From an uncultured Clostridium sp. (lineage in GTDB: Bacteria > Bacillota > Clostridia > Lachnospirales > Lachnospiraceae), in contig UPYT01000014.1 in the NCBI GenBank assembly GCA_900538475.1, forward strand, positions 1 through 64,000: 64,000 nucleotides of DNA. The letters run 5' to 3'. The translations under genes and the position numbers were made by a program. Shown one piece after another: positions 33,621 to 42,068 of this stretch. The notes beneath the pieces were generated by a model that did no database searches, had not been told where the DNA came from, and saw only the letters and a program-made list of their open reading frames with translations. How positions within the stretch are numbered: position 1 is the stretch's first letter; each line of letters starts with the position of its first letter.

Positions 33621-34502
33621 ATGGGAAGAAAAAGAGGTTTAAGCGATGAGGCAAAATGGGGGTATCTGCTGGTAGCGCCCACAATCATCGGTCTGATCGT
33701 TCTGAATGTATATCCGTTTATCCAGACCCTGATTTTAAGCTTTTCCACCACCCATCCATTTGGATTTTATGAGATCAGCGGAATTGGAAATTATGTAAAA
33801 ATGTTTTCCAGCCAGGAGTTCTGGAAAGCAACTTGGAACTCTGTCTATTTCTGTATTTTAACGGTGCCGGTAGGGATTTTTCTGGCTCTGGTAACAGCAG
33901 TGCTGCTGAATGCGAAGATTGCAGGAAAGACTGCCTTCCGCGCCATCTATTTTCTGCCGATGGTAGTTGCGCCGGCAGCAGTGGCTATGGTTTGGAAATG
34001 GATTTTTAATGCAGAATACGGCATTATCAATCAGATTCTGGGAAGCCGGGTGAATTGGCTGACCAATCCGAAGCTGGTGCTTCCGGCAACGGCAGCTGTG
34101 GCAGTGTGGAGCTCTGTAGGCTACGATGCAGTGCTGCTTTTATCCGGAATCCAGAATATTTCCAAAAGCTATTATGAGGCAGCTGATTTGGACGGAGCTA
34201 CGAAAATTCAGCAGTTTTTTTCCATCACCCTTCCTATGGTTTCACCTACCCTGTTCGTGGTTTTAATTATGCGGTTGATGGCTTCATTGAAGGTATATGA
34301 TTTAATTTATATGATGGTTGATCAGACCAATCCTGCACTGACCAGTGCGCAGTCTCTGATGTATCTGTTCTACCGGGAGTCCTTTGTAGCAGGCAATCGC
34401 GGATATGCATCTGCAATTGTAATCTGGACTGTGCTTTTAATCGGTATTGTAACGGCAGTTCAGTTTTGGGGACAGAAAAAATGGGTAAATTATGAAGTAT
34501 AA
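33621..34502 (+). CDS. Sugar ABC importer permease (MsmF-like)
   Basis: A 293-residue permease with six membrane helices. The first follows a short charged N terminus (WGYLLVAPTIIGLIVLNVYP). The EAA loop contains YYEAADLDGATKIQQFFSIT (about 191-210), the site that binds the ATPase. AAAGGAGGAAGG precedes the ATG, 14 bases after the binding-protein stop. It pairs with the next gene product. Confidence 0.9.
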   Translation: MGRKRGLSDEAKWGYLLVAPTIIGLIVLNVYPFIQTLILSFSTTHPFGFYEISGIGNYVKMFSSQEFWKATWNSVYFCILTVPVGIFLALVTAVLLNAKIAGKTAFRAIYFLPMVVAPAAVAMVWKWIFNAEYGIINQILGSRVNWLTNPKLVLPATAAVAVWSSVGYDAVLLLSGIQNISKSYYEAADLDGATKIQQFFSITLPMVSPTLFVVLIMRLMASLKVYDLIYMMVDQTNPALTSAQSLMYLFYRESFVAGNRGYASAIVIWTVLLIGIVTAVQFWGQKKWVNYEV

Positions 34503-34516
34503 AAGGAGGCAGCAGC

Positions 34517-35350
34517 ATGGATTCCCTGCAGAAAAAGTACCGCAGAAATAAAATAATGATATATGGTGCCCTTACCCTGGGCGCAGTTCTGATGATCTTT
34601 CCGTTTATCTGGATGCTTCTTACCAGTTTTAAATCACCGGCAGAAAGCGTACAGATTCCGCCGACGATTCTTCCGTCCCGGTGGCTGGCGGAAAACTACA
34701 CAAAGGCCCTGACCAGCCTTCCTTTTGTGAAACTGTATCTGAATACGATGCTTTTGATTGTATTTCGTGTAATTTGCGCTGTGGCCTTTTCTTCCGCAGC
34801 GGGTTTTGCCTTTGCCAAGCTTCGGTTTAAGGGGAAAAATCTTCTGTTTTCCATTGTTCTGGTGCAGATGATGCTTCCGTCTCAGATTTTTATTATTCCC
34901 CAGTACCAGATGCTGGCAAAGATGGGACTGACAAACACGATGTTTGCTCTGGTTTTTCCGGGACTTGTCAGTGCCTTTGGAACCTTCTTTCTCCGGCAGT
35001 CCTACATGGGAATTCCTGATGAGATTGGAGAGGCAGCCTGTCTGGACGGATGCAGCCAGTGGCAGACCTTTACAAAGGTTATGATGCCTTTGACAAAGGC
35101 TTCCATGGCGGCGCTGACAATTTTTACGGCAGTATTTGCCTATGGAGATCTGATGTGGCCCTTGATTGCCAATACGGATTTGGGAAAAATGACCCTGTCA
35201 GCAGGCTTGTCCACACTGCGGGGACAATTTACAACCAATTATCCGGTTCTCATGGCCGGTTCTATGCTGGCTATGATTCCCATGATTATTTTGTATCTGC
35301 TGTTCCAGAAACAGTTTATTGAAGGAATTGCCATGACAGGCGGAAAATAG
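34517..35350 (+). CDS. Sugar ABC importer permease (MsmG-like)
   Basis: A 277-residue permease, second channel subunit of the sugar importer. Features include the first helix with LGAVLMIFPFIWMLLTSFK, a typical FAKLRFKGK segment, the EAA-type loop DEIGEAACLDGCSQWQTF (about 168-185) and a conserved MIILYLLFQKQFIEGIAM C terminus. AAAAGGAGG is 9 bases before the ATG, 14 bases after its partner. Confidence 0.9.
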   Translation: MDSLQKKYRRNKIMIYGALTLGAVLMIFPFIWMLLTSFKSPAESVQIPPTILPSRWLAENYTKALTSLPFVKLYLNTMLLIVFRVICAVAFSSAAGFAFAKLRFKGKNLLFSIVLVQMMLPSQIFIIPQYQMLAKMGLTNTMFALVFPGLVSAFGTFFLRQSYMGIPDEIGEAACLDGCSQWQTFTKVMMPLTKASMAALTIFTAVFAYGDLMWPLIANTDLGKMTLSAGLSTLRGQFTTNYPVLMAGSMLAMIPMIILYLLFQKQFIEGIAMTGGK

Positions 35351-35362
35351 GAGGAGAAAAAA

Positions 35363-37600
35363 ATGGCGATTGTTGCAGAGAAAAATCTGTTTACCTTACA
35401 TACGGATCATTCTACTTATCAGATGAAAGCAGACGATTTGGGTTATCTGCTGCATCTGTATTATGGGGAACGGGCAGAGGGCTCTATGGAGTATCTGCTT
35501 CACTATGGAGACAGGGGATTTTCCGGAAATCCCTATGATGCAGGAAGTGACAGAACCTATTCTCTGGATGCCTTACCTCAGGAATATCCAGTAAGAGGAA
35601 ATGGTGATTTCCGTATGCCAGCTTTGATCGTGCGCCGTGAAAACGGCGCCGTAAGCGCAGATTTACGGTATGCCGGATATCGGATTCTGGACGGAAAGTA
35701 TGAGCTTTCAGGACTTCCAGCAGTTTATGAGGCAGAACAGGATCAGGATGTACAGACGCTGGAGGTAGATTTAAAGGATATGGAAACCGGCCTTCTGGTT
35801 ACTCTTTTATATGGGGTATTTCCTAAAAAGGATGTGATAACCAGGGCAGTCCGTCTTCAGAATGAGGGACAGGAGCTTTTGACTCTGGAATCTGTACAAA
35901 GCGCCAGTCTGGATTTGATTTACGGCGATTATGACTGGATCCAGTTTTACGGACGCCATGCCATGGAGAGGAATGTGCAGAGGATTCCTGCGGCCCACGG
36001 CGCTCATGTAATTGGAAGCAGACGAGGAACCTCAAGCCACCAGTATAACCCCTTTGTAATTCTGGCGGAAAAAGAGACAACAGAGGATTTTGGAGCCTGT
36101 TATGGAATGTCCTTTGTTTACAGCGGAGGATTTCAGGCCTTTGCAGAACGGGATCAGTATGATCAGACCAGGATGGGCATGGGAATTTCGCCGGAGGGAT
36201 TTTCCTGGAGTTTGAAGCCAGGAGAGAGCTTTACAGCGCCGGAGGTAATCCTTTCTTATACAGGAAAAGGACTGGGAGAACTGTCTCGCCAGTATCACAG
36301 GATTCTGCGCCATAATGTGTGCAGAGGAATGTACAAGGAGGTCAGACGGCCGATTCTCATCAACAACTGGGAAGCCACTTATTTTGACTTTAACGGAAAT
36401 AAAATTTATGAGATTGCGAAACAGGCAGCAGAGCTGGGCGTGGAGATGCTGGTTTTAGATGACGGCTGGTTTGGAAAACGGGATTCTGATGATTCCGGGC
36501 TGGGAGACTGGCAGGTAAATGAAAAAAAACTGGGCGGCACCCTTGGAGACTTGTCAGAGCGAATTCACAGCCTTGGAATGAAATTCGGACTTTGGATTGA
36601 ACCGGAAATGGTATCGGAGGACAGTGATTTATACCGGGCACACCCGGACTGGGCGCTGGCTGTGCCCGGAAAGAAGCCGGTTCGGAGCCGGTACCAGCTT
36701 GTACTGGATTTTTCCAGAAAAGAGGTGGTGGATTACATTTACGGGCAGATCAGCAGCCTTCTGGATACGGTTCCCATTGAATATTTAAAGTGGGATATGA
36801 ACAGAAGCATTGCCGACGTATATTCCAATGGGGCGAAGCCAGAAGAACAGGGAAAGGTACTGCATCAGTATGTACTGGGACTGTATGATTTTCTGGAGCG
36901 GCTCCACAGAAATTATCCTCAGGTACTGATTGAGGGATGCAGCGGCGGAGGAGGCCGGTTTGATGCAGGAATGCTGTATTACACACCACAGATCTGGTGC
37001 AGTGATAATACAGACGCCATTGATCGGGTCTGCATTCAGTATGGCACATCCTTCGGGTATCCGGTATCTGCGGTGGGAGCACATGTTTCCGCAGTGCCGA
37101 ATCATCAGAATGGAAGAACCACGCCTTTGAAAACCCGTGCCAATCTTGCAATGGCAGGAAGCTTTGGATATGAGCTGGATCTGAATCGGCTTTCTGAGGA
37201 GGATAAACGGCAGATTTCCATCTATAACCAGGAGTTCAAGGAGCTGTGGCCTTTGATCCACAGCGGAGACTATTACCGGCTGTCGAATCCGTTTTGTATG
37301 AAGCAGGATCAGGAGACTGCGGCCTGGATGCACGTCAGTGAGGATCAGAGAGAGGCTCTGGTATTTGCAGTTCTTTTAAATGCCCATGGAAATCCGTCAG
37401 TTCCAAGGGTACGGCTTAAGGGGCTGAAAGCAGACCGGATGTACTGCAGCAGAGAGACAGGTACTGTGTATTCCGGAGCAGCTCTAATGAGCGCAGGAAT
37501 TGTGCTTTCTGATTTGAAGCAGGAATACGGCAGTATCCGGATTCATCTGACTGAGATGAAGCAGGAGAATGGGCAGAGCAGGGAAGGGGAAATACAATGA
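35363..37600 (+). CDS. GH36 alpha-galactosidase
   Basis: A 745-residue cytoplasmic enzyme that removes alpha-1,6-linked galactose from raffinose, stachyose or melibiose. The N-terminal 330 residues form the beta-sandwich domain. The catalytic barrel has LVLDDGWFGKRD (about 366-377), the nucleophile Asp478 in KWDMNR, the acid/base Asp548 in WCSDNTD, and CSGGGGRFDAGM just before it. A C-terminal beta domain follows. AGGAGG is 9 bases upstream. It overlaps the amylosucrase-like gene by 4 bases (ATGA), so the two are translationally coupled. Confidence 0.95.
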   Translation: MAIVAEKNLFTLHTDHSTYQMKADDLGYLLHLYYGERAEGSMEYLLHYGDRGFSGNPYDAGSDRTYSLDALPQEYPVRGNGDFRMPALIVRRENGAVSADLRYAGYRILDGKYELSGLPAVYEAEQDQDVQTLEVDLKDMETGLLVTLLYGVFPKKDVITRAVRLQNEGQELLTLESVQSASLDLIYGDYDWIQFYGRHAMERNVQRIPAAHGAHVIGSRRGTSSHQYNPFVILAEKETTEDFGACYGMSFVYSGGFQAFAERDQYDQTRMGMGISPEGFSWSLKPGESFTAPEVILSYTGKGLGELSRQYHRILRHNVCRGMYKEVRRPILINNWEATYFDFNGNKIYEIAKQAAELGVEMLVLDDGWFGKRDSDDSGLGDWQVNEKKLGGTLGDLSERIHSLGMKFGLWIEPEMVSEDSDLYRAHPDWALAVPGKKPVRSRYQLVLDFSRKEVVDYIYGQISSLLDTVPIEYLKWDMNRSIADVYSNGAKPEEQGKVLHQYVLGLYDFLERLHRNYPQVLIEGCSGGGGRFDAGMLYYTPQIWCSDNTDAIDRVCIQYGTSFGYPVSAVGAHVSAVPNHQNGRTTPLKTRANLAMAGSFGYELDLNRLSEEDKRQISIYNQEFKELWPLIHSGDYYRLSNPFCMKQDQETAAWMHVSEDQREALVFAVLLNAHGNPSVPRVRLKGLKADRMYCSRETGTVYSGAALMSAGIVLSDLKQEYGSIRIHLTEMKQENGQSREGEIQ

Positions 37601-39435
37601 CACGGGATATGGACGAATTTCTGAACCGCCTGAACCGGCATCTGGATGAACTGAGATGGCTTTATATGGAGCTTTATGACAATGGTTCCATGTTTGCAGA
37701 GCTTTGCAGCCAGATGGAGGCCTTTTACAAAGAGAGAGGGACGGAACTGAAAAAACGTGACAGAGAAAAGCTGGAGACACCAGAATGGTTTCAGAAGCAG
37801 GATATGCTTGGCATGATGCTGTATATTGACAATTTTGCAGGGGATTTAAAGGGAGTGAAGAAAAAGCTTTCCTATCTTCAGAAGTGCGGCGTAACCTGCC
37901 TTCATCTGATGCCGTTTCTCGATACGCCGGAGGGACGTTCAGACGGCGGATATGCAGTTTCTGATTTCCGAAAGGTTCGTCCGGATTTGGGAACTATGGA
38001 GGATCTGGAGGCTCTTTCCCGGGCCTGTCATAAGAAGGGGATCAATCTCTGTATGGATTTTGTAATGAACCACACATCGGAGGATCATGAGTGGGCGAAA
38101 AGGGCCAGACAGGGAGACGGCGAGTATATGAGCCGCTATTTTTTCTATGACAATGGGGAAATACCGGCTCGGTATGAGCAGACGGTTCCTCAGGTGTTTC
38201 CTACTACGGCTCCGGGAAATTTTACCTGGGTCGAGGAGGCTGGGCATTACGTTTTAACTACATTTTACCCCTATCAGTGGGATTTGAATTATAAAAATCC
38301 CCGGGTGTTTAATGAAATGATGTATCATTTCCTGTATCTGGCCAACCGGGGACTTGATATTATCCGGATTGATGCGGTTCCCTATATCTGGAAGGAGCTG
38401 GGAACCAGCTGCAGAAATCTGCCCCAGGTTCATACAATTGTGCGGATGATGCGTATAATTGGAGAAATTGTTTGTCCTTCAGTGGCGCTGCTGGGGGAGG
38501 TTGTTATGGAGCCCCAGAAGGTAGTTCCCTATTTTGGAACTACGGAAAAACCGGAATGTCATCTGCTTTATAATGTGACAACCATGGCAACCATCTGGCA
38601 TACCGTGGCCTCTCAGAATACGGAGCTTTTAAAGCGTCAGCTTTCCGCTGTTTACAGTCTTCCGGATGTCTATACCTTTTTGAATTATCTCAGATGTCAT
38701 GATGATATTGGCTGGGGTCTGGATTATGATTTTCTGAAACAGCAGGGAATGAGAGAAATTCCTCATAAGCGATTTCTCAATGAATATTTTTTGGGAATTT
38801 ATGGGGAAAGCAGGAGCAGAGGAGAGCTTTACAATGATGATCCGGTGACGATGGATGCCCGTTTCTGCGGAACCACTGCTTCTATGTGCGGTATGGAAGC
38901 CGCAGCAGAGGAAAATAGCCGGGAGGAAATGGAAAAGGCACTGCGGTTGGATTTGATGCTTCATGCCCTGATGCTCTGGCAGCCGGGAATTCCTATGCTT
39001 TACAGCGGAGATGAGGTGGGGCAGCTGAATGATCCTTCTTATAAACAGGATCCCAAAAAGGCCGGGGACTCCAGATATCTTCATCGGGGACGCTTCCCCT
39101 GGAAGCTGGCAGAGGAGGCACAGAAAAACAAAGACAGCATTCCTGGACGTCTGTTTGACGGACTGCGGCACCTGGAGGAATTTCGCAGTCAGGAGGCGGT
39201 TATGGCCAAGGATGCCCGGTGCCGTGTTCTGGAAATAGAAAATCCTCATATTCTTTGTCTTCAGCGGGAAAAAGACGGACAGAAGTTGACGGGAGTGTTT
39301 AATTTTTCCAGTGACAGCCAGATGGTTTTCCGAAAGGATCTGGAAGGAAGCACGGACTGCTTTGGCAGAGGGAAAGAAACGGCGGAGGAAATATGGATGG
39401 AGCCTTACGGCTTTCGGATTGTAAAGCAGATCTGA
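37597..39435 (+). CDS. GH13 amylosucrase-like enzyme
   Basis: A 612-residue GH13 enzyme. The N-terminal helical domain (about 1-80) and the barrel match amylosucrases, which act on sucrose. Catalytic residues are visible: nucleophile Asp259 in IIRIDAV, acid Glu301 in LGEV, and Asp369 in RCHDDIGW. Also conserved are MNHTSEDHEW and GDEVGQLND. Raffinose treated by the neighbouring alpha-galactosidase yields sucrose, and this enzyme would use it, transferring glucose or releasing glucose and fructose. Alternatives are sucrose phosphorylase-like or other GH13_4 activities. Overlap with the upstream gene is 4 bases. No signal peptide. Confidence 0.8.
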   Translation: MTRDMDEFLNRLNRHLDELRWLYMELYDNGSMFAELCSQMEAFYKERGTELKKRDREKLETPEWFQKQDMLGMMLYIDNFAGDLKGVKKKLSYLQKCGVTCLHLMPFLDTPEGRSDGGYAVSDFRKVRPDLGTMEDLEALSRACHKKGINLCMDFVMNHTSEDHEWAKRARQGDGEYMSRYFFYDNGEIPARYEQTVPQVFPTTAPGNFTWVEEAGHYVLTTFYPYQWDLNYKNPRVFNEMMYHFLYLANRGLDIIRIDAVPYIWKELGTSCRNLPQVHTIVRMMRIIGEIVCPSVALLGEVVMEPQKVVPYFGTTEKPECHLLYNVTTMATIWHTVASQNTELLKRQLSAVYSLPDVYTFLNYLRCHDDIGWGLDYDFLKQQGMREIPHKRFLNEYFLGIYGESRSRGELYNDDPVTMDARFCGTTASMCGMEAAAEENSREEMEKALRLDLMLHALMLWQPGIPMLYSGDEVGQLNDPSYKQDPKKAGDSRYLHRGRFPWKLAEEAQKNKDSIPGRLFDGLRHLEEFRSQEAVMAKDARCRVLEIENPHILCLQREKDGQKLTGVFNFSSDSQMVFRKDLEGSTDCFGRGKETAEEIWMEPYGFRIVKQI

Positions 39436-39594
39436 CAGCTGAAAGGGAGAGATTTACCTTCAGAAGGTAAATCAGAGAGGGAAGGGTAAGTCTTTCCGGC
39501 AGCTGTAAAGGGTAGATCGCCCTGTATCTGCTGAACGGATATTTTGTATTTTGGAGAGAGCTGTATCAGGCCTGTTTTACGCAGACAGGCTTTT
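39436..39594 (+). other. Hairpin-rich spacer with a weak terminator
   Basis: A perfect hairpin, GATTTACCTT-CAG-AAGGTAAATC, lies at 39451-39473. CAGCTG sequences flank it at about 39437 and 39500. A short stem GCCTGT/ACAGGC (39570-39575 with 39585-39590) followed by TTTT may end the operon transcript. I see no gene. Confidence 0.5.
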
Positions 39595-39623
39595 GATATG
39601 GCTCTTGTTTTTATGGCTACGCC

Positions 39624-40133
39624 ATGGTAGAAAACAATGACATGGTATTTATCCCGGATATTGCCACGGCAGTGGTAGATCCCTTTATTGAGGCGCCGGT
39701 AACCATAGGCTACGCCATGGCAAACCGCAGCGCTGTTGTTCGGATTCCGGCCTATGTAAAATCCCCGGATAAGAAGCGGTTTGAGCTGCGCAATCCGGAT
39801 GCAACCTGCAATCCCTATTATGCCTATGCCGCAATTTTGATGGCAGGTTTGGACGGCATTCGGAGAAAAATCGATCCGGCAGGTCAAAACTGGGGACCCT
39901 TTGACTTTAACCTGTTTGAGCTTTCCGAAGAGGAAAAGGCAAAGCTGGGTCATCTGCCTGCCAGTCTGGATGAGGCTCTGGATGCGCTGGAGGCAGATCA
40001 CGAGTATCTGACAGAAGGCGGCGTTTTCCCGGAAAGTCTGATCAAGAACTGGATTCGAACCATGAGGGCAGACAGCAGGGAAATCAGCAGAATTCCTCAT
40101 CCGGCAGAATTTGTACGGTATTATGATTTATAG
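39624..40133 (+). pseudogene. Glutamine synthetase with its catalytic centre deleted
   Basis: An open frame of 169 codons whose two ends match separated parts of a type I glutamine synthetase. Codons 1-20 (VENNDMVFIPDIATAVVDPF) resemble the N-terminal domain near residues 62-80 of the enterobacterial enzyme. From about codon 22 (EAPVTIGYAMANRSAVVRIP through HPAEFVRYYDL) it matches the last 140 residues. About 245 residues in between, including the metal and glutamate sites, are absent, as are the first 60. The join is in frame. No ribosome site precedes it. It cannot be an active enzyme. It could also be an assembly artefact, but both edges continue smoothly. Confidence 0.75.
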
Positions 40134-40277
40134 GAGGGAGAAGGATGCGGGGGTCTCGTTTGTCAGATAGGATCGGTTTGAAATCGTAGATATATACTGC
40201 GCGCAGGGGAAATGGCTGCTGATGCAGCCACGCTCCGGCGCAGGAAAATAGTTACGAATATTGGCTGAAAAAGTAGA

Positions 40278-40615
40278 ATGGAGGGATTCTTTCTTGCACT
40301 TAGAAGTGTTTTAAAGAGTAAATCTGCAAGGATAATTATTTTGATTGCGTTTCTGGCAGTTTCTTTTTATTCACTTATTACAATTAGTGCGAATATATTA
40401 TCAATTAAAAAAATGTTGAGAACGATAAAAATAGAAAAACAGAGATTACACAGACTTATCCTGTAAGCACAGATGATATCGAAGGCGTGATAGAGGATGT
40501 GAAGCTTACATGGTCTGTTGACAGAGAAAAGCTCTATTCTGAAGAGGAGCCGGAGCTTGTTTCGCTTTTGAAAAGGTATGGTATGACGCCACGCTATGAG
40601 CAAGTGGCTGTTTGA
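40278..40615 (+). pseudogene. Fragment of an ABC-permease-like gene, frameshifted
   Basis: The frame from 40278 encodes a basic N terminus and one membrane helix (IIILIAFLAVSFYSLITISA), as in FtsX/MacB-type permeases, then runs into a stop at 40466. From about 40442 a second frame continues plausibly with TYPVSTDDIEGVIEDVKL and ends at 40615. The switch suggests a frameshift near 40440 and loss of the remaining gene. The identity of the parent family is a guess. Confidence 0.5.
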
Positions 40616-40737
40616 GCGGGGACAGCAGATAACAAATATTTATATATTTCCTGACAACCCTATTCTCTTTGTGACGCGTATCCGCCAGTTTTGCATGAAA
40701 GGCCGTTTTCGAAGAAAAATGCAAAATACACATTTAT

Positions 40738-40796
40738 ATAAAAAGCAGCGCTGCTCCATAGATGATTTCTCATCTAATTTGCAGCGTTGCTTTTTC
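40738..40796. terminator. Strong terminator downstream of the decayed genes
   Basis: AAAAAGCAGCGCTGC pairs with GCAGCGTTGCTTTTT (one G-U), with the T tract at both ends of the stem (the A run serves the minus strand). Confidence 0.85.
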
Positions 40797-40909
40797 CCTT
40801 TTTAAGGTTTTTGCTCTGTCTGACTGACTATACACCAATGATGCTGACACCGGGATTGGCACGACAGCTCCCCTTTTTTGCATCAAAAGAAGACAGAAAG
40901 ATTTACAAC

Positions 40910-40931
40910 TGTCTTGTCACATGACAAAACA
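40910..40931. promoter_or_regulatory. Probable NiaR operator
   Basis: Palindrome TGTCTTGTCA-CA-TGACAAAACA: two 10-base arms, 9 of 10 positions matching, 2-base centre. It overlaps the -35 box of the nad promoter, so bound repressor would block it. The repressor gene (44442-44987) ends the same operon. The layout matches the palindromic sites of NiaR-type repressors. The exact match to a published motif was not tested. Confidence 0.65.
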
Positions 40932-40942
40932 AGTGGTATAAT
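40914..40942 (+). promoter_or_regulatory. Promoter of the nad operon
   Basis: -35 TTGTCA (40914-40919), 17-base spacer and -10 TATAAT (40937-40942). The predicted start lies about 210 bases before nadA, with a mobile element filling most of the leader. Confidence 0.8.
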
Positions 40943-40960
40943 GCCAGATGTTGCGAAATT

Positions 40961-41113
40961 GTAACTGTTCAGGACGGGGCATCTTCTTGTCCGGCGAAGC
41001 CGAACAAGAAGCATCGGGGATTCCTCCGATGTGAGAACTGGCGGGAAAAGCCGCTTACAGGCAAGCCTGATACGGCTTTTCCCGCCAGTTCTCCCGCCGT
41101 CCTGAATAGTTAC
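40961..41113. mobile_element. 153-bp non-coding mobile element, copy in the nad leader
   Basis: Terminal inverted repeats of 17 bases (GTAACTGTTCAGGACGG, with one mismatch at the other end) bound a 153-base element. Inside are three hairpin arms: CTTCTTGT.../...ACAAGAAG, CATCGG/CCGATG, and a 21-bp perfect stem that begins GAGAACTGGC. The flanks are near-identical 8-mers, GCGAAATT and GCAAAATT (7 of 8). It has no coding capacity. The sister copy at 62250 is the same length. GTAA ends and 8-bp duplications are seen in IS66-family insertions, so it may be moved by such a transposase, which is not in this window. Confidence 0.85.
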
Positions 41114-41159
41114 GCAAAATTGTAAATATTTCAGGGAAATGGGCATTATGGAGGGAATC

Positions 41160-42065
41160 ATGTCAGTAATAGAAGAAATCAGGCATTTGAAGGAAGAAAA
41201 AAATGCAGTGATTCTGGCTCATTATTATGTGCCAGATGAAGTGCAGGAAATAGCAGATTATATTGGAGATTCTTATTATTTAAGCAAAGCGGCTCAGAAA
41301 ACAGATGCAGATATCATCGTGTTCTGCGGTGTAAAGTTTATGGGAGAAAGCGCCGCAATTCTGAATCCGGAAAAGAAGGTTCTGATGCCGGATATGGCGG
41401 CAGACTGCGCGATGGCTCATATGGTGCAGCTGGAAAAAATCCGTGAAATGAGAGAGAAGTACGAGGATTTGGCGGTGGTATGCTATATCAATTCCACAGC
41501 AGAGATTAAAACCTGCTCTGATGTGTGCGTGACCTCAGCGAATGCGGTCAAGATTGTAAAGAATCTGCCGAATCAGAATATTTTCTTTATTCCGGACGGA
41601 AATCTGGGACGATATGTGGCTGAACAGGTGCCGGAAAAGAATGTGATTCTCAATGACGGTTGCTGTCCCATTCATGCGGCTATGTCTGCAGAAGCGGTAA
41701 AACGGGAAAAGGAAAAGCATCCGGAAGCAAAATTTCTGGTGCATCCAGAGTGTACTGGGGAGCTGCTGGAGCTGGCAGACTACATAGGAAGCACTTCCGG
41801 CATTATTGATTTTGTTGCAGGAGATGAGGGAAAGGAATATATTATTGGCACTGAGGTGGGGGTATTATATGAATTAAAGAAACAGAATCCGGATAAAAAT
41901 TTCTATACCCTTTCCGATAACCAGATCTGTGCTGATATGAAGCTGGTTACCTTAGAAAAGGTTCTGGAGGTTTTAAAGCAGGAGACAAACGAAGTAAAGG
42001 TTACAGAGAAAGTGAGGATTCAGGCAGGAGCACCGCTGGAAAAAATGCTGATGCTGGCCAAATAA
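41160..42065 (+). CDS. nadA: Quinolinate synthase
   Basis: A 301-residue iron-sulfur enzyme that condenses iminoaspartate with dihydroxyacetone phosphate to quinolinate. Marks are AHYYVPDEVQEIAD (about 19-32), FCGVKFMGESAAIL, the cysteine region with TCSDVCVTSANA (about 118-129), HPECTGELLELADYIGSTSG (about 192-211) and a late Cys in NQICADMK. The ATG at 41160 has GGAGG 5 bases upstream. An earlier in-frame ATG at 41139 has a poorer site. First gene of nadA-nadB-nadC-niaR. Most of its leader is the mobile element. Confidence 0.95.
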   Translation: MSVIEEIRHLKEEKNAVILAHYYVPDEVQEIADYIGDSYYLSKAAQKTDADIIVFCGVKFMGESAAILNPEKKVLMPDMAADCAMAHMVQLEKIREMREKYEDLAVVCYINSTAEIKTCSDVCVTSANAVKIVKNLPNQNIFFIPDGNLGRYVAEQVPEKNVILNDGCCPIHAAMSAEAVKREKEKHPEAKFLVHPECTGELLELADYIGSTSGIIDFVAGDEGKEYIIGTEVGVLYELKKQNPDKNFYTLSDNQICADMKLVTLEKVLEVLKQETNEVKVTEKVRIQAGAPLEKMLMLAK

Positions 42066-42068
42066 GCA

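Noticed and set aside
40883..41161. Minus-strand frame over the mobile element in the nad leader
   Set aside because: The same peptide-like string appears in the second copy at 62250 and lies within inverted repeats. It is element sequence, not a gene.
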